DNA from: Acanthornis magna
Lineage: Eukaryota > Chordata > Aves > Passeriformes > Acanthizidae
Direction of reading: 5' to 3'
DNA length: 64,000 nucleotides
Assembly: GCA_036785705.1 (NCBI GenBank)
Contig: JAWUZG010000015.1
Span: 2,061,001 to 2,125,000, forward strand
A program made the position numbers and the translations under genes. This document shows, in pieces, positions 19,862 through 31,800 of this stretch. Below the pieces are notes generated by a model. It was not told where the DNA came from. It ran no database searches and saw nothing but the letters and a program-made list of their open reading frames with translations. The stretch's first letter is position 1, and each line of letters starts with the position of its first letter.

Positions 19862-22800
19862 GTAAGGCGCTGCGGGCCGCCCGTGGCACCTGGGCCGGGC
19901 TTGGGGCGGGGGGGGGAACCGGCGAGGGCCGCGGGGCCTGGGGCGCCCGTGGGGTTGGGGGCCGGGGGTGCAGCGCCTCCTGCCCGGGCCTCTGCGGAGC
20001 TGCGCGGCCGGGGGGAGCCCCGCTGGCCTAGCGGGGCCTGCCTGGGGAGAACGGCCGCTCCCAGCCCGGGCTCGGCGCTCCGGAGCTCCGCGGAGGTGCT
20101 CGGGCTTTGCCCCGGGGCTGGAGGGGCGGCATGGCGGGGCGGCACAAGGATGTCCCGGTGCCTTCGTGCTCCGTGTGCCGCCTCCCCGGCCGCAGCCTGG
20201 CCGTGGGAGCACGGCGGAGCAGCACAGGCGTTTGCCGAGCCGTTCTCCGCCTCTTCTTCGGTCGGTGTGGCCTTCCCTGCAAAGAAAGGAAGCTCTGCCT
20301 GGGACTGTAACAATGCAGCATCGAAATTTAAACGTATTTCCTGGACAAAGGCAGCCTCATGGTATTAGGGCTTAGGAGACATTTTAGCTCTGTAATGCAG
20401 GTGGTTTCATGAGGAACTGCTCCAGGTCTGTTTCGTATTTGTCATCTTTCCCAGTTGATGATGCTGGGAAATACCAGGGAATGAAAGCAGCTCCCTACCC
20501 CGGGCCTGTGCCTGTCGTGTGCTGATGTTGCCTTTTTTTGAGAAGCTGCTCACGGATAATGGACTATTAATTTCTTTTTATGGAGAATAATTGGCATTTA
20601 TTGTGCAGATTGAATGCAAAATGGTGCAAAGACCTGGAAACTGAAACGTGGGATAAAGAACTTGCATTCAGGTGGTGATTTGTTGAGCTAAAGTATCTTA
20701 AGAGAGGTCAGATGGAATAAAAAAATGGCATTTCTTTAATCTACTACTACAGACAACAGCATTTTCCTTGATTAACAAGGATTCTGAGCAATTACTAAGA
20801 GAAGATTTGTTCATCATGGATGCCTGTGCCTCATTCTGTAGCAGAGAGGTAAAAGAGCAGGTGATTTTTTACAGCTCTTTTGTCCTTGTTTTGCTGCTTC
20901 CTCAGCTGCTAGTTTGGTTAATCCTTAAGAAGAAGCAGTAATTTGCATGAATATAAACCTGTATTGACTCTTTCAAAGGAAGGTATTTATGTGGGATTGT
21001 TTTAGGAGTGAATTTCCTATGGCACGTGGACAAACTTTGTCTCACCTGTCCAACTCTGCACTCTTTCTTTCATGCACCTCCTCAGCCACTGCAATTTCAG
21101 TCAGGGAAACCTGTGCCAACCTTATGCACATGTGTTGTCTGTAGTATGGTGCTTCCACCTCTGGGCTTTGGTTTGCTTGAAAAATTCAGTGGTACTGTTT
21201 TCATTTTGGGCTTTTAAGCTTTTACAGTAATCAAGGAAAGTTCTGCTGGTTGCATCCTCTTTATAATGCCCAGGATCAAGGTGGGGTTTTTGTTGCTAGG
21301 GTTTTATTTTGTTTTGCTTGAAAGATTTTGGCCTCCCTGTGCTGCTTTGAGAGTTAAAGCTTGGACACACATAGAGCTCCCAGCAATTGATAAATACTGT
21401 AGGAGGATATTTTAAATCATTTTGTAGAAGAGCGTGGAGTGACAGGACAAGGGGGAATGGCTTCCCACTGCCAGAGGGCAGGGTTAGAGGGGATATTGGG
21501 AAGGAATCCTTCCCTGTTAGGGTGGGCAGGCCCTGGCACAGGTGCCCAGAGAAGCTGCGGCTGCCCCTGGATCCCTGGCAGGTGTCCCTGCCCATGGCAG
21601 GTGAGTGGGACTGGATGAGCTTTAAGGTCCCCCTCAATCCAAACCATTCTGTGATTCTCTTGGACTAAGGCAGGGGAATAACAACTCCCTGAATGATTCT
21701 GAACTTTGTAAATTACATGTCTCTGTATTTTTACCTTGAAGCAGTTTGTAGACGATCTAAATATAAAACTCTTTGATGTAACTTTTTAAGAAGGTTGAGG
21801 CAGTTTTGGCTGCTTTCTTTTTGTTTTTGTTTTTTTTTCCAAGTTCTATGTTTTTATCAAAACATTCCCTGTTTTCCTGCTGTTGACTCCTCAGTGGCAG
21901 TGTGGGAGCCCTTGCTTACATTTCTGAACTGATCTGCTCCTGAAAAGCCTGAGAACAGATAAAGCTGCTGTGTTGGGCAAGTCATGAGAGTGTCCTTGAA
22001 GCTTTTCTACCTATCTTTTGGAAAGAAGTTTTGGGTCATGTGCTGTCTGGACTGCACTGCTGGTGTCCTGTGAGGAGGGGAAACCCTTCTCAAGATGTTG
22101 ATCCAGGGGGATTGGGGAACACAGTTCCTTGCTGGGGTGCCTGCCATGGGCAGCAGTGGCACTTATCCCTAAATAAAGCTTTGTGTACTATTCTTAGGTG
22201 ATCTCAAGATCCATTTTTGTATGAGGAAAGTAGGGGCTTATCTGTGAGCTGGGAAGGATCACTGTTGACAGGCCTACATCTGAAAGTTCATCACATAAAA
22301 GCATTTTTTGACAGCAACAGCCCCCTGAGTATCTGGCAGTTTTGAAGTCAGCTGAGGCTCTGAAATCTGGATCCCTGCATGTTCCTGCTGTGCTCACCTA
22401 CCCAGAGCCACGGCTTCCTTGCCAGTTGGTGTCTTGCTTCATTATTAATAATAAATTATTCAGAGAAGGGCAACAGAGCTGGAGAGTCAGTCATATGAGG
22501 AGTGGCTGAGGAGGCTGTAGGGGCTCCACTTGGAGAAAAGGAGGCTCCAGGGGGAACTTCTTGCTCTCCACAGCTCCCTGACAGGAGGGTGCAGCCGGGT
22601 GAAGGCTGAGCTCTGCTCCCAGGGAGCAGGGACAGGATGGGAGGAAATGGTCTCAAGCTGCCCCAGGGGAGGTTCATGTTGGACATCAAGAAGAATTTAT
22701 TCGTGGAAAGGGTTGTCAGACATTGGAAAGGGCTGCCCAGGGAGGTGGTGGTGTCCCCATCCCTGGAGGTGTCCAAGGAGGGCCTGGCCGTGGCACTCAG

Positions 22801-25800
22801 AGCTCTGGGCTGGGTGACAAGGTGGGGATCTGGCATAGGTTGGACTCGATGGTCTTGGAGGTCTTTTCCGACCTAAATGATTCTATGATAAGATGTTGAT
22901 AAGCTAAAGCAGATTTCAGTAGATATTGCCATTATTTGTTCCTGTATCCGATTTACCCATACTGCTGGCATCAGCTGCTGCCCTGGACACAGCCTCAGTG
23001 TTGGTATCAGATTGCATAACCTTGCATCAGGATTTGCCTGCCCTGAGCACAGAGCCAGTGCCAGGGGCTGTGCAGGTGCTGGTGAACCAGCAGTAGAACA
23101 ACTTTCCAGAAGTGACACATTTTCCAGTAAGGAAGAATATTGGTTGTGAGGCTCCTGGTGTGTTGTCCCTCTCCATGTGTCACAGGCACTTGGGTTTGTC
23201 ACAAGGGTTTGTGCTGCTGTTCCTTGAAGGCCAAGAACACTCTGGTTCAGCTGATCAAGCTCAAATCCCCTTAGCAAGAGGGTACACACTTCATCTGCTG
23301 CAAGCCAGCTGTGAACAATATGGATATGGCATGAAACCAGAAGATATTTAGGTGCAGCTCTTCGAATCCCTGTAGACAGAGCAGTGTAATAATGGACTCA
23401 CCAGGGATTTGTTGCCAAATTAATGTGCTCCTGGTGCAGCCCCAAGAGCTGAGCGTCAGCACTGCTCTCACCCTCACAACATTGCCAAGGCTTAGCTGAA
23501 ACAATCAGAATGGAAAAAAAAGAGTCCATTTTTCCAGTTGTGTTTCATGCTTTGCTATCCCTAGGAATAGACACTTCCTTTAGCAGGATAGTCACTATCC
23601 ACTCTAAAAAAAGCTCTGTGGAAGGAAAACATTTTCTGCCTCAGACATCTAGATTTCCACCTCCTGCCATTGCAGGTTATCAGCAGGAGTAGCTTCTTAA
23701 CTCTGGGAAAAGATTTTGTTTTTGAGTCAGTTTTTTGTTTCTTCCTTACAACAGCACCAACAAAACAACATTCACGTGAATCTAATCCACTTGAGTAGCT
23801 CTAATTGTGTGGGTGTTAGCAGGCTTAGGCCTCTTCAGGGGAGGACAGTGGGGGAGTGTTGGAAAGCCTGGATGTGCTTTTATTATGTAACAGGACCAGA
23901 GCTCTGCCATGCACAGAAATGATCCAAAAGTGATTGTACTGGACTTAAATAGTCTTATTTTTTTTAGGGCTGAAGATGAGTGAGAAGAAAGATGTAGATG
24001 CAATACTCTTTATCCCTCTGCTTTTTCTTAGCTAGCCCTACAGATTTTTTTTTCTTTCAAAATGAATTAAAGAAGAAACTTAGGCAGTTCCAAGGAAAAG
24101 TAAATCACTCAAGAGTTAATATAATTTTACGTTCTAGTTGATATATTTTTCTCTGAGAGGAAGATCAGCTCTGTTCTGATCGGGTAGATCTTGCAGTGGG
24201 TTTGGAGAGCTGCTGGTGTCAAAGGCCTGTGTTGAAATTGTCCTGCTCTGGGAAGTGCTCTGAGGATTTGAGATTCAGGAGACTTGTTTCTTGTCTTGGT
24301 AGATCAGCTCTTCTTCCAGTTCCAGCGAGTAGAGCGTTGTCTGGGAGTTGTGGGAATGGTTAGGCCTGGCTGGAAGCTATGCCATGTTTTATCCTAGGAC
24401 AATGTGTCCCTGGGTTCATGCCTTGGGTTGGCAGGAGAAGGGATGAGAGGCCCCATCCAGGGCTGGGGAGGATGTGGAACAGTAGTTAAGGGAATCTTGA
24501 TCTGCACTTGAAGAATCAAGGAGCTGGAAAGAGGCTGGACATAGGTGCTCTTACACAAACTTCTCCCAGCAGTTTCCTTTTATGAATAAAATTTGTGGGG
24601 CTGTGCCCTGTGTTTGATCAGAGCTCAGCTGGTGACTGATCACAGTGTGTTCTGTCTCAGAGCTGCAGGCTACAGTTCTCAGTTTCTTCCTTGGAATGCC
24701 TTCCAGAATCTCTCCATGGGCCAGCAGTTGTGTTCCTGCAGAAGCTGTTGTGTTATACCCAAAACTTGCAGGGTCGTTTACCTTGGTTACAGGCTTTTGT
24801 GGGAAATCTTCTGTGAGGATTGAGACAGCTTAGCCAGGCTGATGGATGGCTGTTAGTGAGAGGAAAGGAAAATGCCATGAAGAGCTGGGATGGTGGGGCA
24901 CTCCCCAAAATCCTGAATAATCGTTCTCCTGGCAATCTGTCAGAGATTACTTCCTAAGTTATTACTGTTCAGAGGAAAATTAAATATTTAATTGCACAAA
25001 TATCAGTTTCCTGGGGTTTTTTGAAAGGTACAGCCTAAAAGGCTTGAAGGAAAGGATATGGAAAGGCTTCAATTTTATTGAAAATACAGAGACCATGTGC
25101 TTGTATCTCTTTGTCAAATCCATAGTCTTGTGCCTGTTTCCTTTTAAACTTTTAGGATATTTGAATATATACTTCAGAAGTGGTCATGGAAAATACCAAG
25201 AATGGAAATTCTGCTTTTCTTAAAAGCAGTTCCAATCCTAATGTATGGTTGCAATGAAAAATTAAATTAAAAAAACCTTCTAAGTGATGTGTCATAGCTG
25301 TGAAGTCTATCACAGCAGGAACCATTCAGTGCTGTGAAGGATGCCTGGACACCTGAGTCACTGCTTCTGCTTTCTGAAAGATGACAGCAAACGCCCTCCT
25401 GTAGCGAGTGCTCAGCAAGGCAGTGAAATGTTTGAAGGGTAAAATGTGAAATAGAGACACAATTTTAATAGGAAACTGTTTGCCATGCTCTGGAGAGCAA
25501 AGGGGAGGATTAGCTCCTAGTATTTCTGCTGCTGTCACATGCTCCTGGGCCTTCAGTTTGTTGGCAGTTTTGGGAAGACACGGAGATGTGTCACTGACCA
25601 CAGCTCAGCAGAGGGGTGGAGGCAAGGATAGGAAAATCAGAGCTTTGCTTTGTAGGGCAAGGAAAATTGTCACAGTGCAGGAACACGGGTTCCCTCACTG
25701 AAATGGGAAGGGATTTGGGGGCAACTTTAGCTCCAAGAGATCTCAGGTCAGTAAGAAATGTTTTGGCAATGCTGGTAACAAAATGCTGAGCATGTGCCAG

Positions 25801-28800
25801 GGCATGGACACAGAGCAGGGGGAAAGAGCTGCTCCTGTGCTGCTGGAGAAGCTGTGCCTGGAGGATGAGCAGAGTGGAGGGGCAGGAGTGAAAGGAAAGT
25901 TAAACTGATCAAGAGGCAAATATTAATATATATAACTTCATGAAGATTTAGCTATTATTCATAGTTCTTTATCAGCCATCATGCAAATGGGTGCTGTCAG
26001 GGGAGGTTTAGGCTGGATATTAGGAAAAGGTTCTTCCCCCAGAGGGTGCTGGGCACTGCCCAGGCTCCCCAGGCAATGGGCACAGCCCCAGAGCTCCAGG
26101 AGTGTTTGGACATTGCTCTCAGGGATGCCCAGGGTAGGATTGTTGGGGTGTGTGTGCAGGGCCAGGAGCTGGGCTGGATGATCCTTGGAGGTCCCTTCCA
26201 ACTCAGGAGATTCTGTGCTTCTTATTCTGTCATTTTTGAAAGGATTTAAAATAGAGGAGGATTAGAAAGAAATTTAAAAGAAATATTTAGAGCTGTATGC
26301 AGTGTCTTTATTCAACCCTTTGCATACTTTCAAGGAAAATTATGCACAAAAGTTATTTAAATTGTAGTAGGAAAGTGTTCCTGTGGTATTTAACAATCCT
26401 TGGAGTAATCTCCTGGGAAATCCTGGGCTCCAGTTCCTTGGGAGCCTCTAAGGAAATAAATACTCAGTCTATTCTACTTTACAGCCATGGGTGGGCTGAT
26501 GACACATTTTTATCTCTGCACTTAAATCCTCTCCAAGGTCTTTTCTTGTCCTTCCAGCAAATCTGCTTTGCCACAGCTTCATGGCACAGCTGGAGCAGGT
26601 GGACATGGATGATCCCGGTGAGGTGGTGATCCCTGGCTGGGGAGCAGCATCAGGAAACCAGAGGTGTAAAACCAGGGTTGTACAGACAGGTTTGGACTGG
26701 GGCATAGCTTGGGAGCTCTGGAGGAGCTGGTGTGTGCTGCTGTGTTTTCAGGGATCTGCCTGGGATGTAACCATCCTGGAGAGCCCCAGTGTGCTATCCC
26801 TGGGTTTCTCTGTGGGCCAGAACTGGGATGTGTTGCAGTAATCTGGGAAGTGACCATGTGGAGTCTGTTGTTGGTACCAGTTTGGTTTGCTGTACCTGGG
26901 TCTTAGGGAGGCTTTGACGCTGCTGCTTTTGTTTTCCCAATAACTGATCCCTGTTCTGTCATGTCCTAACGCCAGCAGGGCATGACAATTCCCAACCCAG
27001 CTGCCAGCACTTGGGGAGGTCCTGGCTCTCCCCGCTGGGCTGCTATAGCCTCTTCTTCTTGCTAGATAATTCCTATCTTCTCAAGTTTTGAGTGCAAGAT
27101 TTCAGGTATTTTATCCAGAGCTTTTCAGTGAATAAAGAAAATCAGCGTTGGATTGCACTTTTCCTGCTTGAATGAGACCAAAAAATGCCACAGAGGAAAG
27201 GAGCCCCAAATCAGCCCCCAGTGCTGATTTTGATGAGTATTCAGTAAAACTTGCCCAAAAATAAAACCAGTTTTGCATAAATGAAAAACATCTACTAGCT
27301 GCTGTTACAGAAAACAAGAGATGCAGTTTTAAACCAAAATGGCTGTGAGGAAAGACAGCTCCATAAAGTCTGATTGAATTTTAATCCCTTCACAGAATCC
27401 AAAATCTTTGCATTGGCAAATACCACCCAGCCACAATGGAAATATCCAGAGCCAGGGTAGCCTCAAATACAGAGCAGGAACCAGAAGCCAGAGCTTGCAG
27501 TGAAACCAAAGATGTGTTCAATCAAGAGAAAGAAAATCTCTTTTTTTGTTACTATTTTTTTTCCTTTGAAAGCAGTTAAAAGATGATGAGAGCAAGGAAA
27601 CATTTGCTTCACTCTTTCAGAATTTCATTTCTTCAAGTTTCCTGTGGCTGCCTTTCAGAGCCTGGGGCAGGGAGAGGAAGCCCTGCTAGTACAGAAAGGG
27701 GAATGAAGATGGATCAGATGGATCCTGCCCTAAACTGAGAAGCACATGTGTGATTAACAGTGTGGTGTTATACCCAGCACAAAGTTTTAATGTTAATTAA
27801 AGGTTTTTGGCCTTCCCTGAGAGCATTTGAGTGCTGAATTCTGCTCTGTGCTACTGGAATCTGAGATTGCAGCCCGTGCACGTCATCTCTGCCTGTGGTA
27901 TCTTCCACATCAGCTGGAGCTGGAGAGTTGGATGCTTTCCCTGGCATTTTGCTGTGTGCTCTTTGCACTTTACCCAGCAATTAATCCTGTTCCTCCCACT
28001 GCCTGTGGGGTTTGTACTCCTTCCACACCTGCGATGGGGCAGTGGTAGAGCTCCTTTGGCTCACCCTGTGCTCGGTATCCCGAGGAGAAATGGAAATCTG
28101 TGACTTCCAAGGAGCTGACCCAGAGTCCAACTGATGAGAAGACATTTTGGCTTTTTGGTTTTGTCCTTTGTTATTTCTCCTTCTCAGAGGGAATCTCTGT
28201 CACTCCCCAGCAGTGCTGATTGATTCCTCTGATTCAGAAATCAGAAAGCAGGGAATATTTAAAAACAGATGAGAATTTTATATCCCAGGTGTGCTCATGC
28301 TGCTTCAATCACTGCTTGTAGCAAGAAAACCTGGTACTTCAAGACCCCTGAAGTTCTTATTTACCTAAAAATTTAGGTATTTCATCAGGAAAAGAATCCT
28401 CAGTGTCTGGGAGTCTTACAAAGAGGGTGAGGACCCACATTAGCTACATTGCCAGGCTGAGTTCTCAGCTTGCATCAGTTTTCCCATATAGCAAGCAGAG
28501 AAAAGGGTTAAATTCTCGGTCAGAAATTGGAGTATATTTGCATATAATTGTCTAATCAGGAATTGAATGGCCCTTTGGAATTGTGCACTGAGCTGTGTCT
28601 GAGAATGATGTCTTGGCTGAAACAAAAAGCAAGATTTAAGCAGGTGGGAGGGAAAGTCACTTAACCACAGAAAGGTGCAGAATGAGAGCAGCGTAGGGGT
28701 TTAGGCCTAGGAGTAAGAGCAAACCCATAAATGTGTCAGGGGAGGGTTAGGTTGGATATCAGGGAAAGGTTCTTCCCCCAGAGGGTGCTGGGCACTGCCC

Positions 28801-31800
28801 AGGCTCCCCAGGGAATGGGCACAGCCCCAGAGCACCAGGAGCATTTGGACATCACTCTCAGGGATGCCCAGGGTGGGATTGTTGGGGTGTGTGTGCAGGG
28901 CCAGGAGCTGGGCTGGATGATCCCTGTGGGTTCTTCCAGCTCAGGACATTCTGTTTTCTAACTATTAGCTTGAGGTGCTGACCAGAGGATTGGGGTTTTC
29001 TTTATTTTGTTGTTTTTATTTGAAGGGCATATAAAATGTTCATAAACCCAGCCAAAAATCCTGCTGGAATTGTCTGCTTTACCTTCTCCTGTGTACAGGG
29101 ATGAGTCCCTGTATTGGGGTTGGTGTAGGTATCTCTGAAGTATCCAAGAGGAAGGGAGTTAAGTTTTGGTCGGCATTGGCTGCATGGTGAAAAGGCCCTA
29201 AGCTCCTCCTTGACAGCTTCTGCTGGCATTAACCTGTATTCAGGTTTCAAAATACTTCATTCAGAAGTATTCAGGCTTCAAAATTTCTTGTGTGGATTCT
29301 AAGCAGAATATTTTAGAATATCTTGTCTTACTATTTCTTTTTTTTTTTTTCAGGTGTCAAATGCTGTAGTGAATATTGCGGTGGTTTTGTTTTTTTTTTT
29401 TTTAATCTTTGGGGAGACAGAGGAAAATGGAAAGAAGTTTGGACAACTACAGTAGCAAATGCAAAGGTGTTCCTTTCTGTGGTTGCAGTTTCTCAGGATA
29501 ATGCCAGTGTTGTTCTATGGATTTAGCTGGCGATCTCCATTTACAACCAGCCCAAGACTACAGAGGGAATTTTCTCTGTATCTTTGATAGGTTCCTGCTT
29601 GTAAATCTTCATGTTTTGGGTCATTGCTGTGACCAATAATGTCTTCAGGGACTTGGCTGAGGAAATACTCCTTTCTAGCTGAATGCGTCAAGTAATGAAG
29701 CATTTCCATCCTCAGCATTCCACACCTTAGACCAGTGTAATTTGAGATAGTGGCAGAGCACCCATTTCCTCCTTCACTGACCTGTCAATTGGAGTTCTGC
29801 TAATGGAATTGTTTAGAGACTAATGTGTTCCTATTTTAAAATACACAATCAATATAAAAATACAGAATGAGATTATGTACTCTAAATGACATCTGCTCTA
29901 AGCCCTGTCCTGCTTAAGATACTTTGCATCTGTAAAATTCTGCAGCTACCTACCCTGGATAAATTGCACGGAAAGAAGTACTGGATTTTGTAAGCTCTTT
30001 TTCCAGGAAGGTGATAAGGTTATTTTCCTGGTTATGAAGCATTTGACACATGGGAATTACATTTTTCCTTCATTGCAGATCACAGAGGCCTTGTTGAAGG
30101 AAAGAGATAAGCAAGCAAAATGGAATGGGATCCCCTTACTGTTGCAGAAATTGTATGAGCACAGCCACCCAAACAGCGACTTCTCCCAGTGCCAAAGCAT
30201 CCTGAAGGTACTGGCTGCACTCCTCTTCCTAAAGCCTGGCATAATTTTGTTGTGGTTTTCTTGAAAGTCTACTGTGATCATATTCTGTTAATTTTTGAAG
30301 CTGTATGCATGATGGTATCTGTCAAAGATTGTCTGGGAGGTGAGAGTTGGGGATTCAGGTAATGATTAGTCAGTGGATCACACAGATAGTGGAAGATAAT
30401 TGTGTTTATACTGATGAAAACTTTTCTTTTTGAGCCATCTCTTTAATTTTTTTTCCTACTTGCAGGAAATTTCTCCACTCCTTTCGATGGAAGCCATGGT
30501 TTACGTCACAGAAGACAGAAAAGCTGCTCAAGAGTCCAGTTTCCCAAACACATACACATTTGACTTGTTTGGAGGAGTCGATGTAAGTGTGTTTTTTCAG
30601 CAATATCAGAAGATCTGCATGATGATCATCCCACTGAGAAATCTCTTCAGTGAGGTCTTTGAAGCTTCTAAATTCAAGCTACAGAATGACTTTACCAATT
30701 TGATATTAAGCATTAGAATTTTGCCTCTTTCTGTTAATCAAAAAGGACTAGGGTGCATTTTTCAAGGTGTTACATCCAAAGTGAGGTGCATTTTTCTTAT
30801 ATGATATAGAATACCTGGTTGTTTCTTTAGTTAGTCTGTTTTTACCTTAAAAAAAGATGAGACCTTTAGTTCTGAGTGGAACTCAAATGATTCCTAGTTC
30901 TGAGTTAAAATAGCACAATTGGCACTGGAGCACTGAGAATTCCACTTAAGACTGGGGGATCTGTCTTAGCCAGGTTGTCTGTGTTTATTGCCTCATGTAT
31001 AGCAAAATTTTTAAACAGAACTGCAAGGTTTCTGTGGACATTTTGGCAATTTGTCATTTTGTTTATTTGTTTTAATTCTACATTGCACAAATACTCGTTT
31101 GCTTAGTTTTATGGTGCCTGACTCTGGCTTGGCTTTCATTAGAAATGTATGATTTGTATTTTCCAGTGAACTAATTGACACACTCTTTTTATTTAGTTTA
31201 ACTAGACAGATCTTGCCATTTATTTCTCGTTACACTTAGCATGCTTTTACTTAAGTAAAACTGCTGTTTATGTCATTTTGAAATGAACACTGGTTTAGTT
31301 GCTGGTGTGTTGTCAGTTGAGGGCAAAACCCTTCAGCTACCGAAGCAATTTAGAGCACTATGAAAATGTTCTAAATTTCCCTTGTTTATGAAGGGAAGTA
31401 GTGGTACTTCCTGTAGGAGTGATTTTAACATAATGCACAGCATGTGTGTGTGTTGGGGACAGGTTATTTTATTGGGTTTGGTTGGTTGGGGTTTGGTTGG
31501 TTTTTTCCCCTTGGGCTGAAGATGGTGAATATCAGATCCACTGTAATTACCTGGTGCTGTGGTCAGACATTTGGCTGATTGAGGTGGGTTTGATGTGATT
31601 AAAGATGGAAGCCAGTGCTATGTGTTTTCAAAAATCCTTCTCTAGGATGTGAAGGGGAGGAAGTTTGATCTGCTGGTGCTGTGTGTGCCATGTGCTGATT
31701 TTATTTTACAATATTTTGAGCTGTGGAACATGAGTAACTTTGAAGGACACTAAGTTTGCAGTGTACTCTCTAGGCTACAATGTGCGATAGTTAAAATATT

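Larger units (their letters stand above)
19400..20300. promoter_or_regulatory. CpG island over TRPC4AP promoter and exon 1
   Basis: Very high GC and CpG density from the 5' flank through exon 1 into intron 1. No TATA box in front of the start. The long open frames crossing it in all directions are due to the scarcity of stop codons in GC-rich DNA. Confidence 0.75.
19862..30078 (+). other. TRPC4AP: TRPC4AP intron 1 (10.2 kb)
   Basis: Largest intron in the window. Holds the 3' half of the CpG island, four sense-oriented CR1 fragments (21438, 22456, 25985, 28733) and T-rich stretches. No further exon is recognised. Confidence 0.85.
19639..30110 (+). other. Possible overlapping uORF of TRPC4AP
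   Basis: An ATG at 19639 with G at -3 lies 91 bp upstream of, and out of frame with, the main start. Followed through the exon 1-2 splice (19861 to 30079) it stays open for 84 codons and stops at TAA 30108-30110, overlapping the main frame. It matters only if transcription begins upstream of 19639. Confidence 0.35.

Noticed and set aside
19379..20313. Two minus-strand open frames of 277 and 309 codons opposite TRPC4AP exon 1
   Set aside because: Arg/Pro/Ala-rich, no recognisable domain, lying wholly in a CpG island where stop codons are rare.
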